DNA from: Chryseobacterium vaccae
GTDB lineage: Bacteria; Bacteroidota; Bacteroidia; Flavobacteriales; Weeksellaceae
Assembly (NCBI RefSeq): GCF_009602705.1
Contig: NZ_VSWH01000001.1
Location: 434,001-498,000 of the forward strand
Length of the DNA: 64,000 nt
Direction: 5' to 3'
Positions 26,846 to 35,884 of this stretch are shown in pieces. The notes under the pieces were generated by a model. That model made no database searches. It had not been told where the DNA came from and worked only from the letters and a program-made list of their open reading frames with translations. Both the position numbers and the translations under genes were made by a program. The first letter of the stretch is position 1. Every line of letters starts with the position of its first letter.

Positions 26846-27889
26846 ATGAAAAAATTACTTATACCGTTATTTTCCGCTGCTGTACTGGTAAGCTGCGGAA
26901 CTGCAAAAATAGCTGAAAGAGCACCGGATCAGTCTTCTTCTTCCGCTAAAGGTGATAAAGCTTTTCTTTCTGCATATAAGTTCATTAAAGCAGATGAGTT
27001 AAAGAAAAACTTATATGTGATTGCTTCTGATGAAATGGGAGGAAGAGATACAGGAAGCCCGGGGCAGAAAAAAGCGGGTGAGTATATGATCAACTATTAT
27101 AAAAGTCTAGGAATATCATATCCGAAAGCACTTGGGTCCTATTATCAAAAGGTTCCGGCTGAATTTATGAAAAAAAGAGGCGGTGGAAATCTTCCGGATT
27201 CAGAAAATATCCTTGCATTTATTGAAGGAAGTGAAAAACCTGAAGAAATTGTAGTGATTTCGGCACATTATGACCATGTAGGAACCAAGGACGGTGTGGT
27301 ATATAACGGGGCTGATGATGACGGAAGCGGTACCGTAGCCGTGATGCAGATCGCCAAAGCTTTTCAGGAAGCTAAAAAAGCAGGAAAAGGACCTAAGAGA
27401 TCTATTTTGTTTCTTCATGTAACAGGAGAAGAGCATGGCCTGTTCGGATCAGATTATTATACCAGCAATCCGGTGTTCCCGTTGGCGAATACCGTTGTAG
27501 ATCTTAATATAGACATGATTGGGCGTGATGATCCGGATAACAGAGGAAAACAATATGTATACGTAATCGGTTCCGAAATGTTGAGCTCACAGCTTAAAGT
27601 GATTAATGAAGAAGCCAATACCAAAACCAATAATCTGGAACTGAACTATAAGTATGATGATCCGAATGATCCTCAGCAGCTGTATTACCGTTCAGATCAT
27701 TATAACTTTGCTAAAAATAATGTCCCGGTAGCATTCTATTTCGACGGAATTCATGAAGATTACCACCGTCCTACAGATGATCCTGATAAAATCGACTATC
27801 CTTTGCTGGAAAAAAGAACCCAGCTTGTTTTTGCTACGGCCTGGGAAATAGCCAACAGAGCAGAAAGAATTGTTGTAGATAAAAAATAA
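26846..27889 (+). CDS. M28-family zinc aminopeptidase lipoprotein
   Basis: The 347-residue product has a lipobox LVSCGTAK (Cys17), so it is likely anchored in the envelope. The M28 domain supplies metal ligands in HYDHVG, the bridging Asp in GADDDGSGTVAVM, catalytic Glu-Glu in TGEEHGLFGSDYY, Asp in DMIGRDDP, and the last His in RSDHYNFAKNNVPV...DYHRPTDD. Such enzymes cleave N-terminal residues from peptides that cross the outer membrane. It is divergent from the aminotransferase gene and is followed 74 bp later by an acetyltransferase. Confidence 0.95.
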   Translation: MKKLLIPLFSAAVLVSCGTAKIAERAPDQSSSSAKGDKAFLSAYKFIKADELKKNLYVIASDEMGGRDTGSPGQKKAGEYMINYYKSLGISYPKALGSYYQKVPAEFMKKRGGGNLPDSENILAFIEGSEKPEEIVVISAHYDHVGTKDGVVYNGADDDGSGTVAVMQIAKAFQEAKKAGKGPKRSILFLHVTGEEHGLFGSDYYTSNPVFPLANTVVDLNIDMIGRDDPDNRGKQYVYVIGSEMLSSQLKVINEEANTKTNNLELNYKYDDPNDPQQLYYRSDHYNFAKNNVPVAFYFDGIHEDYHRPTDDPDKIDYPLLEKRTQLVFATAWEIANRAERIVVDKK

Positions 27890-27963
27890 CTTTAGATTGA
27901 ATTATAGAAATGCAGGATTTTATGCTCTGTATTTCTGTATTTATCAAAATACCATCACCTTAC

Positions 27964-28410
27964 ATGAAAGTAATAATCCGAGAAGCATTACCAGAGGATA
28001 TTTTTCAGATTCAGAGAGTCAGAAACTCTGTAAAAGAGAATGTATTGTCAGATCCTGGATTAGTGACTGATCAGGATTGTGAAGAGTTTCTTTTTGAAAG
28101 AGGAAGGGGCTGGGTGGCAGAAATTGATTCTGAAATTACAGGATTTTCAATAGTTGATCTGAAAGAACATAATATCTGGGCACTTTTTGTTCATCCTGAT
28201 TTTGAAGATCAGGGAATCGGAAGACAGCTTCATGATCAAATGATCGACTGGTATTTTAAACAAACCCAACATGATGTCTGGCTGGGAACAGCTCCCAATA
28301 CCAGAGCAGAAACATTTTACCGAAAATCAGGCTGGAAAGAAAACGGAATGCACGGAAAAGGAGAAATCCGTTTTGAAATGGACTGGTCGACATGGAAAAA
28401 CAGAAAATAA
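27964..28410 (+). CDS. GNAT-family N-acetyltransferase
   Basis: The ATG at 27964 (MKVIIREALPEDIFQIQRVRNSV) gives 148 residues and begins exactly where GNAT domains begin. An in-frame ATG at 27910 adds 18 unrelated hydrophobic residues. The acetyl-CoA motif A is LFVHPDFEDQGIGRQLHDQM, and the C-terminal APNTRAETFYRKSGW is typical of motif B. The substrate is unknown. The stop overlaps the next start in the sequence TAATG, so the VOC gene is coupled to it. Confidence 0.93.
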   Translation: MKVIIREALPEDIFQIQRVRNSVKENVLSDPGLVTDQDCEEFLFERGRGWVAEIDSEITGFSIVDLKEHNIWALFVHPDFEDQGIGRQLHDQMIDWYFKQTQHDVWLGTAPNTRAETFYRKSGWKENGMHGKGEIRFEMDWSTWKNRK

Positions 28411-28772
28411 TGAAACAGCAGGTAAAATCCATCCGCCCGTTTATTGGTGCCGAAAATTTTGAAATAAGCCGTCGTTTTTACAAAGATCTCGGATTTGAAG
28501 AATTCATTCTCGAACCTAAATTATCTCTGTTTAAAAAAGGAGAAACCGGTTTTTATCTTCAGGATTACTATGCGAAAGATTGGGTAGACAATACCATGAT
28601 TTTCATGGAAGTGGAAGATACAGATAACTTCTATAAAGAGCTTTTGGCTCTGAATTTCACAGAAAAATATAAAGGAACCAGACTTACTCCGGTGAGAACG
28701 ATGGAATGGGGAAAAGAATGCTTCGTACATGATCCGTCCGGGATTTTGTGGCATTTTGGTGAGTTTTTTTAA
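28410..28772 (+). CDS. VOC (glyoxalase/bleomycin-resistance-like) family protein
   Basis: With the ATG at 28410, overlapping the GNAT stop by one base, the product has 120 residues and one vicinal-oxygen-chelate domain: FIGAENFEISRRFYKDLGFEE at the start and GKECFVHDPSGILWHFGEFF at the end. An in-frame ATG at 28392 adds six residues. A second chelating motif is weak, so metal binding and enzymatic activity are uncertain. Relatives bind antibiotics or act as lyases or dioxygenases. It sits in a tight three-gene unit with the GNAT gene and the endonuclease V-like gene. Confidence 0.88.
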   Translation: MKQQVKSIRPFIGAENFEISRRFYKDLGFEEFILEPKLSLFKKGETGFYLQDYYAKDWVDNTMIFMEVEDTDNFYKELLALNFTEKYKGTRLTPVRTMEWGKECFVHDPSGILWHFGEFF

Positions 28773-28784
28773 GTTAAGAATACT

Positions 28785-29285
28785 ATGATTTACGCTTTTG
28801 ATACCTACTATTATGAGGATCACGCCAATACAGTATGTATTGCATTTGAAGACTGGACTTCTGAAAAAGAATCTGAAATTTTTACCGAAAAAACAGAGAT
28901 CAGCTCTGATTATGAAAGTGGAGCTTTTTACAAAAGAGAACTTCCGTGTATTATTAGCCTGCTAAAGAAAATAACCTTAAAAGAAGGAGATATAATCATT
29001 GTAGACGGCTATGTTACCTTAAATAACGATGGAAAGATAGGATTAGGAGGCTATCTTTATGATGCACTTGAACAGAAATATCCCATTATCGGAATCGCAA
29101 AAAATGAATTTGCGGCCCCGGATTCTTTACGAAAAAATATATTTCGCGGAGAAAGCAAAACTCCCTTATTTCTTACGGTGAAAGGTGCTGATTCTGATGA
29201 AATTCTTAAAAAAGTAGAACAGATGCATGGTCCATACAGAATTCCTACATTACTAAAAAAGCTAGACCAGTTTTCAAGGGCATAA
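28785..29285 (+). CDS. Short endonuclease V-like protein
   Basis: The 166-residue protein has the pattern of the endonuclease V fold: Asp6 in MIYAFDTYY, Glu52 in YESGAFYKRELP, Asp74 in IIVDGYV and the later YPIIGIAKNEF strand. These correspond to the Asp-Glu-Asp metal centre of Nfi, which nicks DNA or RNA near deoxyinosine. It is about 50 residues shorter than classical Nfi and has a very divergent N-terminus (DTYYYEDHANTVCIAFEDW), so the inosine-recognition features may differ. It starts 12 bp after the VOC stop. The enzymatic role is inferred. Confidence 0.75.
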   Translation: MIYAFDTYYYEDHANTVCIAFEDWTSEKESEIFTEKTEISSDYESGAFYKRELPCIISLLKKITLKEGDIIIVDGYVTLNNDGKIGLGGYLYDALEQKYPIIGIAKNEFAAPDSLRKNIFRGESKTPLFLTVKGADSDEILKKVEQMHGPYRIPTLLKKLDQFSRA

Positions 29286-29495
29286 AACAGGCTTTTTTAA
29301 CCACACAGGCACAAAAGAAATTTAACACTTAAGAATTATTTTAGGTTTAAAACTTTGCGCATAGAAGTTCACAAAGTTTTTAAGCATCTACAATTTTTAT
29401 TTCCCATAGAATAAAAAATCTGCGTAATCTGCTGGATCAGCGAGAGAAAAAATAGCAGGCAAACATCTTCTGGTATGTAGAATTTATTCAATAGA

Positions 29496-29546
29496 GGTGG
29501 ACTTTAGTCCGCCTAAATAAAAAAACAATCCATTGGCTCTAGCCAA
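29496..29546. repeat. REP-like pair of small hairpins
   Basis: GGTGGACT-TT-AGTCCGCC (29496-29513, one G-T pair) is followed 19 bp later by TTGGCT-CT-AGCCAA (29533-29546). Two compact, tightly looped hairpins in a gene-free gap resemble a composite REP-type element. Confidence 0.5.
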
Positions 29547-29855
29547 AGTCTATACAGCCAGTTTGTAAAATCCACAATAAATAAAAATTCGTGGCAGAAA
29601 TGTTTTCCCACAAATAGCCCATATTTTCAGGGATGAGAGTGATAATTATTTGTAAATCAAAATGAAAAAGAATGATTAAATCGCAGATCAGGCAGATTCT
29701 GTTACAGTCTAATTCTTGATGGATTAAGAGTATTAATTTTATTAATATTCTGATTTTTAGCCTTATATATTGTTGTATTTCATTAATTATCTTGTTAATA
29801 TTCAAAAAATGACAAATATCATTAGTTTATTATTTTTATTAATTCTAAATAAATA

Positions 29856-29863
29856 TAATTTTG
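29856..29863 (+). promoter_or_regulatory. TAATTTTG -7 box before the GEVED gene
   Basis: Exact TAnnTTTG match ending 22 bp before the ATG at 29886. Confidence 0.45.
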
Positions 29864-29885
29864 TCTCAAGAAAATTAAGAAATAC

Positions 29886-31184
29886 ATGAAAAGATTATCT
29901 ACTCTTGCAGCTGTGCTGTTTTATATGATGATGGATGCGCAGTACTGCAGTCCGGCATTTCAATACGGAGCAGACAGCAATATGATTACCTTGGTAAGTT
30001 TTGGAAATATCAACAATACATCGCCGTTTCAGTCTGGAACTACACCTGTATATGAAGATTTTACCTCAATATCTACAGACCTGCAGGCAGGAAACAGTTA
30101 TCCAATCTCTGTAAAAGGTCCTTCAAGTACATTTCCGAGTGATGTGGTCGTTTTTATAGATTTCAATCAGAATGGAAATTTTAATGATGCCGGAGAAAGT
30201 TTTTATGTCGGAAGACTGGGGGCGGCCAATCCTGCCAATGCTGAAACTGTGAGTGGAACGGTTACTGTACCGGCAAACGCTTCTTCGGGAACAACAAGAA
30301 TGAGAGTGCTTAAAAATAACAATACAGCAGCTTATTCGGATCCGAATGCACCTAGTTCCATCAGTACAGCCTGTGATACCAATTTAAGATCGGGACAGGC
30401 AGAGGACTATACCATTTTTATTGCCGGAAATAATGTTGGTTTCCCGGCACCTTACTGCGGCACTGAAAATATAAGTACCCATACCGTAAGTGAAATAAGC
30501 AGAGTAGAATTTGCAGGAAAAAGCAATGACAGCAATATCGACGGGAATTCAGAAGTGCTGGAAAATTTCACAAATATTATATTTGATGTGAACAGAGGTG
30601 GTTCTTATCCTATTACAATGACCGGAGGAACCCACGGTCAGACTACTGTTTCAGCGTATGCCTATATAGATTTTAATCACAATAATATATTTGATGCCGA
30701 TGAAGCGTTTAACCTGGGATATTTAGACAATTCTGATCCTATTGGCCATGAGCAGTCGGGAGTGACTTCAGGAACAATTGTCATCCCTTCCAATGCGTTG
30801 CTGGGGGCAACCCGTTTCAGGCTGGTAAAAGCATATGAGTCAAGTTCGTGGATGGGAACGCTGGAAAATCTTCCGTGCCCGTCAGGATGGTTCATAGGAC
30901 AGGCAGAAGACTATACCATTAATGTACAGGCAGAAAATCTTGCTATCGCAGAAGTATCAAAAAAAGCTGTCGCAAAAATATTCCCGAATCCAACATCAGG
31001 TTCTTTAACTATAAGAACGGAAGAGAAATTGGAAAAATATGAGATATATGATCTGACAGGAAGAAAATTATCAGAAGGAAACACTGCTGTTGTAAGCTTG
31101 GATGAGTTGGCAGCGGGAACTTACCTGATAAAAATTCAGACTAAAGATCATAAGGTTATCACCGAAAAAATCATAAAAAAATAA
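29886..31184 (+). CDS. Secreted protein with two GEVED domains and T9SS sorting domain
   Basis: The 432-residue product has a signal peptide ending near MDAQ20. Two related GEVED domains follow (about 20-180 and 185-345). Each has a YCSP/YCGT start, an Asp-rich calcium-type loop (FIDFNQNGNFNDAGE and YIDFNHNNIFDADE) and a GQAEDYTI end. The C-terminal 75 residues (KIFPNPTSGSLTIRTE ... GTYLIKIQTKDHKVITEKIIKK) are a type A T9SS sorting domain. GEVED domains occur in secreted proteases and adhesins, but here no catalytic domain is attached, so adhesion or surface-layer function is plausible. Confidence 0.92.
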   Translation: MKRLSTLAAVLFYMMMDAQYCSPAFQYGADSNMITLVSFGNINNTSPFQSGTTPVYEDFTSISTDLQAGNSYPISVKGPSSTFPSDVVVFIDFNQNGNFNDAGESFYVGRLGAANPANAETVSGTVTVPANASSGTTRMRVLKNNNTAAYSDPNAPSSISTACDTNLRSGQAEDYTIFIAGNNVGFPAPYCGTENISTHTVSEISRVEFAGKSNDSNIDGNSEVLENFTNIIFDVNRGGSYPITMTGGTHGQTTVSAYAYIDFNHNNIFDADEAFNLGYLDNSDPIGHEQSGVTSGTIVIPSNALLGATRFRLVKAYESSSWMGTLENLPCPSGWFIGQAEDYTINVQAENLAIAEVSKKAVAKIFPNPTSGSLTIRTEEKLEKYEIYDLTGRKLSEGNTAVVSLDELAAGTYLIKIQTKDHKVITEKIIKK

Positions 31185-31535
31185 ACACATATCTAAATCA
31201 TATCCATATCAATTTTTGTTTTTTAAACCGGCAGGCGATATTCTGTCGGTTTTTCTTTTTTCAAAATAAGGAATTGCTGAAAACGCCTGCATTTAAGAGA
31301 CTTTTAACTAAAATGCTATTCCTGTGGATTATTGTTAAAACATTACTGCTCCTTTTAACATTTTATCCCTGAAATTTATCAAAACTTTATATTTCCGGAG
31401 TTTTTATGTGTTGAAAAATTGAACTTATTTTACAGAAATTTAAAAGCCGTGAATTCATGATCAGATCGTTTGTAAAAGGTGTCTTACAAATATTCTGTTT
31501 TGTTTTTCAGGCTGCTTTTAATGAAAAATAATAAC
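31185..31535. other. Gap between the GEVED and GLPGLI genes
   Basis: After the terminator at 31225-31260 the remaining 275 bp are AT-rich and hold no gene. TTTTAACTAAAATG at 31302-31315 is identical to 2631-2644 and may be a shared regulatory word. Confidence 0.5.
31225..31260 (+). terminator. Terminator of the GEVED gene
   Basis: Stem AAACCGGCAG/CTGTCGGTTT (one G-T pair) with an 8-nt loop and a T-rich tail, 40 bp after the stop. Confidence 0.85.
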
Positions 31536-32354
31536 ATGAAAAAAACAGTACTTATGGCAGTTCTGGCTGCCGGCTTTTGGGCTAAATCCCAGACCCACCG
31601 ATTCATCTATGATGTCATTTACAAAAAAGATGCAGATTCAGAAGTTCTGACCAAAGAGAATTTTCATCTGGACATCCATCCTGAAAAAGTAGAATACTAC
31701 CAAAGGGATTTCTTTATTGCAGACTCTCTGATCACCAATAACCTTCAGTTTCCTAAAGATAGCAAATTGAATACCTCAACCATTATTTATCATAAAACCG
31801 GAAATGAAAATTATGATGAATATGATCTTATGGAAGATACCGTTTTAAAGCTTCAGACCAAAGATTCCCAACAGTGGAAGCTTACTGGGGAAAGTAAAAA
31901 AGTGAAAGATCTTCAGCTTCAGAAAGCAACAACAAGCTATGGTGGAAGAGAATGGACCGCCTGGTTTGCCAAGGATATTCCGTTTCAGGAAGGACCGTAT
32001 AAATTTCATGGTCTGCCGGGGCTTATTGTAGAACTTTACGATGATAAGAACAATTACAAGTTTGAGTTGGTAAAGTCTGTGAAATTGGATAAACCCGTTA
32101 AAAATATGTTTATTGACATGTCGAGGGAAAGAAGCGTTCCGGTTACCTGGGAAAAATATAAAACAACGAAACTTACATTCTATGAATCTCCGATTAATTT
32201 CATCAGGAACGGAGCAGAGGGTGATCAGTTCTTCCTGAATGACGGAACAAAAGTAAATGCAGCCAATAGACGGGAAGTGAATGAAAGAATGAGACAGAAT
32301 ATCAAAAGATTCAACAATCCTGTTGAGCTGGATAAAAAGATTATGTATCCTTAA
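31536..32354 (+). CDS. GLPGLI family secreted protein
   Basis: The ATG at 31536 (MKKTVLMAVLAAGFWAKSQ) gives 272 residues with a clear signal peptide. ATGs 15 and 57 bp upstream are in frame but would bury it. The diagnostic GLPGLIVELYDDKNNYKFELV sits near residue 165, with WTAWFAKDIPFQEGPYKFHGLPG before it. GLPGLI proteins are periplasmic or outer-membrane proteins known only from Bacteroidota. Their function is unknown, and many sit beside TonB receptors, which this one does not. Confidence 0.93.
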   Translation: MKKTVLMAVLAAGFWAKSQTHRFIYDVIYKKDADSEVLTKENFHLDIHPEKVEYYQRDFFIADSLITNNLQFPKDSKLNTSTIIYHKTGNENYDEYDLMEDTVLKLQTKDSQQWKLTGESKKVKDLQLQKATTSYGGREWTAWFAKDIPFQEGPYKFHGLPGLIVELYDDKNNYKFELVKSVKLDKPVKNMFIDMSRERSVPVTWEKYKTTKLTFYESPINFIRNGAEGDQFFLNDGTKVNAANRREVNERMRQNIKRFNNPVELDKKIMYP

Positions 32355-32360
32355 ATTAAT

Positions 32361-32399
32361 AAATTTTCGGGCATTCCGGAACGGAATGCCCGAAAATTT
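32361..32399. terminator. Bidirectional terminator between GLPGLI and SNF2 genes
   Basis: A perfect 18-bp stem (32361-32378 with 32382-32399) and a 3-nt loop, with A/T runs at both ends, lies between convergent genes that stop at 32354 and 32403. Confidence 0.9.
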
Positions 32400-32402
32400 T
32401 TA

Positions 32403-35400
32403 TCATGACTTCGAGTCTAAAATTTCCAGCAGATCATGCTTAGATAGTTTCTGAATACCCGCTCCGTCTGTTTTAAGAAGGTTTTGAGCCAGTTCATTCT
32501 TTTTCTTCTGTAGAGTCAGTATTTTTTCTTCAACCGTATTGGTACAGATCAGCCGGACAGCAATGACATTTTTGGTCTGCCCGATACGATAACTTCTGTC
32601 AATAGCCTGGTTTTCTGCCGCAGGATTCCACCACGGATCTACCAGATAAATATAATCAGCTTCCGTAAGATTAAGCCCGACTCCTCCGGCTTTTAAGCTG
32701 ATCAGAAAAACACGGATCTCTTCATTTTCCTGGAAATTTTTTACGGCTTTACCGCGGTCCTTAGTCTGCCCGGTAAGGTATTCAAAAGAGATATTCCGGT
32801 CTTCAAGTTCAGTTTTCAAAAGATCCAGCATCTCCACAAACTGGGAGAATACAAGGATTTTATGGTCTTTTGATTTACTTTCAATCTGTTCCATCAGTAT
32901 TTCTGTTTTCACTGAATGTTCACCGGAATAGCCCTCTTTCAAGAGAATAGGTGAATTACAGATCTGGCGGAGTCTGGTCAGCCCAGTCAGAACATGCATG
33001 CTGTTCTTGTTCAGATCGTCATCGTCATTGGCTGTAATAAATTCACGAAGTTCTCTTTCATAAGCATCATAAATCTTGCGCTGCTCGCTATTCATTTCAC
33101 AATAGATTACCATTTCTGTTTTCTCAGGGAGCTCTTTGGCCACCTGTTTCTTGGTTCTGCGGAGGATAAACGGCTGTATTTTCTGCTGAAGTTCCAGAGC
33201 GCGTTTGCTGAACTCGAATTTGTCAATAGGAATAGCATAAATATCTTTGAAATACTGTTTGCTGCCCAATAATCCAGGACAGGCAAAGGAAAGCTGGCTG
33301 TACAGATCAAATGTGTTGTTTTCAATGGGGGTTCCGGTAAGGACAAACCTGTTTCTTGATTGCAGAAGACGGGCTGCTTTATATCGTTCAGAGTCAGGAT
33401 TCTTAATCGTCTGTGATTCATCAAGGAAAATACAGCTGAAATGAAAACTCTTCAGAAAACGAATGTCGGAAAGCAGCATTCCATAGCTGGTAAGCACAAT
33501 GTCGTAATCAGCCATATGGTCTGAAACTTTTGGTCGATCGGAGCCATAATGGACCAGAACTTTTAGAGAAGGAGCAAATTTGCCGATCTCTTCCTGCCAG
33601 TTGAAAAGGAGGGAAGTGGGAACTACGACCAGATGGGTTTTCTGACCCCGTTTTTCTTTCTGAGCGAGAATAAAAGCAATAATCTGAATTGTTTTTCCAA
33701 GTCCCATATCATCAGCCAGACATCCTCCGAAATTAAATCCGTCCAGGAAGCTCAGCCAGTTCAGTCCGTCATGCTGATAGTCTCTTAATATAGCCTGCAG
33801 TCCATCAGGAACCTGAATCTGGGGAATATTTTTAACCGATGAAAACTGAAGTGAATAGGAGGTGATTTCCTGCTGCACTTCTTCACTTAATACTTCTTTT
33901 TCAAAAAGTGAAGAGACTTCGGTAAAATTAATCTTAGGGATTCTGAGTAGCTCAGCATCAATCTCTCCTGCCTGAAAATAAGCAGAAATACGGCTGATCC
34001 ATTCTTCAGGAAGAATTCCCTGTGTGCCGTCATCAAGCTGTACAAATTTGCTTTTGTTCCGGATGGCTCTGTGAAGCTGTTTTAAGGCTGCATCTTTTTC
34101 TCCGAAACTTACTTTCAGTTTTGCATTGAACCAATCCAGTCCGCTGGTGATCCGAATGTTGATCTTTGCCCGGTTAGGATTAAGTTTATTGTTTTTTAGT
34201 TCATTAAAGCCCAATATCACAATGCCTTCATTCTGCCAGGTTTCAAAGGCGGTAAGAAACCAGTTGTCATCCAGAAATTTATCCCTGTGAAGATAAAAAT
34301 ATTCATATCCGTCCATCTGTTCTTCAAATTCAGGATGCTGTTGCATAACGAGTGAAGTGAAACGTGCTTCAGCATTTTCATTCCTGTTGACTTTAAACGG
34401 ATTTCCGTTTTGGTCAGTATCAAAAAGTTGTTTTTTTGAATAGACCGGGACTTCTGCCATTCCATACTTCATAACAGGAGTTATGGCAATGTAATTCCCC
34501 TGTTCACGAAGATAGATAACCCGTTCGGTCTGATAATTTTTTTCTTCAAGCTGTACCTGAGTTGCTGGGTGTATATAGCTATAATTGATGTGAATGATCT
34601 GTTCAATGGAAGAAAGAACAGTCTGCATGAATTCCTCGTACTTTGAAGCATGAACCAGCAGGATCTCATGATTGGCTTTAAAAAATTTAATAACTCTGAG
34701 CATATCCGGATTATCCACGAAGCTGAAAGTATTCTTGCTATAAACGAAACATTCATTCCTGAGTATTATGTTTTTAAAAGGTACAGACACATCATTGAAC
34801 AGAAGTTCTCCTGTAACTTCATAAAAAGGATCTTTTTTAAAGACATTCAGCTGGATTTCGGCTTGAAGTGTCTCAAGCTTTACAGGAACCAGAGATTTTG
34901 CCGATAGAGTTTCTGAAAGCTCCCTGTCGTGATAGTAAACGTTCAGGTTTAGAGGATTGTGTACGATCAGACTGAGGGCTTCTAGTTCAGAGGTTGTATA
35001 ATCTTCACTGTAATTGTTCTGGAAAGAGGAAACTGCCGTATAAAACTTAATATCGGAAGGCTGTTCTGCTTTCCAGATCAGCTGTGTGGTATCCACGGTA
35101 TTTACCGGATTTTTAATCTTTCCGTTCTGAGTAGTCTCAGCCTCCATTAAAGAGAAATTCAGATGATTATAGTAACGGTGTCTGCCGATGACCAGTATTT
35201 TTTTTCGGCCTGTTTCCCGGAGAGCAAGTTCATCGATAATGGAAGAACGCTGTGGCAGCAGATGCTGTTTAAAAGTCTGCTCATCTATTGGCAGCATTTC
35301 TTTAATTCTGGGATATACCTCAATTTTTCCGTCAAGATATTCAAGTCTGAAATAAACATCAAGATCAGGTTCACAGTCCAGTCCATAAACTCTCGCTTTA

Positions 35401-35741
35401 GAAAGGAACTGTTTTTTTCGGATAAAAGAATCAAAAAAGATCTTAAAATTATTGACCTCTAAAATACTATGGATGATTTCTGCCTGATGTTCGCAGAGCT
35501 TATTTCTGGTATTACCGCAGCTGCAGGTGCTGACTAGCGAACTTCCAACCTGACTGACAGAGACAGAAGGGAAATCCTGAAGAGTTTTTTTCGTAAATAC
35601 ACCCGCATCATTTTCAATGGCAAGGGGATAAATATGTTGAAAATCCTTGATCTCTATAAACGCACTGCTGTCAGTGTGTTTCAGAAGATCATACACAGAA
35701 AGTGTGCTGATGGTGGTGTTTTCAAGAATATAGGCTGCCAT
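32403..35741 (-). CDS. SNF2-family helicase-like ATPase with N-terminal SWIM zinc finger
   Basis: The ATG at 35741 (MAAYILENTTISTLSVYDLLKH) gives 1112 residues. The frame is open to 35894 but those residues look untranslated. A SWIM motif (CSCGNTRNKLCEH) lies near residue 75. The C-terminal 500 residues are the motor: Walker A DDMGLGKT, VVPTSLLFNW, FLDESQ in place of DEAH, LTGTPIENN, and in the second lobe VFSQFVEMLDLL, LISLKAGGVGLNLTEADYI and DRSYRIGQ. Bacterial SNF2 proteins of this kind translocate on DNA and are linked to transcription recycling. The long middle (about 140-640) is unassigned. Confidence 0.93.
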   Translation of the reverse strand: MAAYILENTTISTLSVYDLLKHTDSSAFIEIKDFQHIYPLAIENDAGVFTKKTLQDFPSVSVSQVGSSLVSTCSCGNTRNKLCEHQAEIIHSILEVNNFKIFFDSFIRKKQFLSKARVYGLDCEPDLDVYFRLEYLDGKIEVYPRIKEMLPIDEQTFKQHLLPQRSSIIDELALRETGRKKILVIGRHRYYNHLNFSLMEAETTQNGKIKNPVNTVDTTQLIWKAEQPSDIKFYTAVSSFQNNYSEDYTTSELEALSLIVHNPLNLNVYYHDRELSETLSAKSLVPVKLETLQAEIQLNVFKKDPFYEVTGELLFNDVSVPFKNIILRNECFVYSKNTFSFVDNPDMLRVIKFFKANHEILLVHASKYEEFMQTVLSSIEQIIHINYSYIHPATQVQLEEKNYQTERVIYLREQGNYIAITPVMKYGMAEVPVYSKKQLFDTDQNGNPFKVNRNENAEARFTSLVMQQHPEFEEQMDGYEYFYLHRDKFLDDNWFLTAFETWQNEGIVILGFNELKNNKLNPNRAKINIRITSGLDWFNAKLKVSFGEKDAALKQLHRAIRNKSKFVQLDDGTQGILPEEWISRISAYFQAGEIDAELLRIPKINFTEVSSLFEKEVLSEEVQQEITSYSLQFSSVKNIPQIQVPDGLQAILRDYQHDGLNWLSFLDGFNFGGCLADDMGLGKTIQIIAFILAQKEKRGQKTHLVVVPTSLLFNWQEEIGKFAPSLKVLVHYGSDRPKVSDHMADYDIVLTSYGMLLSDIRFLKSFHFSCIFLDESQTIKNPDSERYKAARLLQSRNRFVLTGTPIENNTFDLYSQLSFACPGLLGSKQYFKDIYAIPIDKFEFSKRALELQQKIQPFILRRTKKQVAKELPEKTEMVIYCEMNSEQRKIYDAYERELREFITANDDDDLNKNSMHVLTGLTRLRQICNSPILLKEGYSGEHSVKTEILMEQIESKSKDHKILVFSQFVEMLDLLKTELEDRNISFEYLTGQTKDRGKAVKNFQENEEIRVFLISLKAGGVGLNLTEADYIYLVDPWWNPAAENQAIDRSYRIGQTKNVIAVRLICTNTVEEKILTLQKKKNELAQNLLKTDGAGIQKLSKHDLLEILDSKS

Positions 35742-35884
35742 AATGATCAGCAAACTTACAAAAAACAGCTGAAAGATAAGAACAGAAATAAGTCCGTTTT
35801 GGCTACATGTTTCCCCGTTTTGGCAACTCTTTACTTTTTCCTTTAGCGGAAATTTGTCCTGTAATTTAAATACAGAAAAATAGA

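Larger units (their letters stand above)
29286..29885. other. 600-bp gene-free gap with REP-like hairpins
   Basis: No protein gene is convincing here: a minus-strand 88-codon frame at 29539-29805 has no family features or leader and is low-complexity. The middle holds two hairpins, described separately, plus AAAATCTGCGTAATCTGC-like words that resemble decayed intergenic repeats. The last 100 bp are a promoter region. Confidence 0.55.

Noticed and set aside
29539..29805. 88-codon minus-strand frame in the 29.3-29.9 kb gap
   Set aside because: It is low-complexity Ile/Leu-rich sequence lying over the twin hairpins, with no ribosome binding site or family resemblance.
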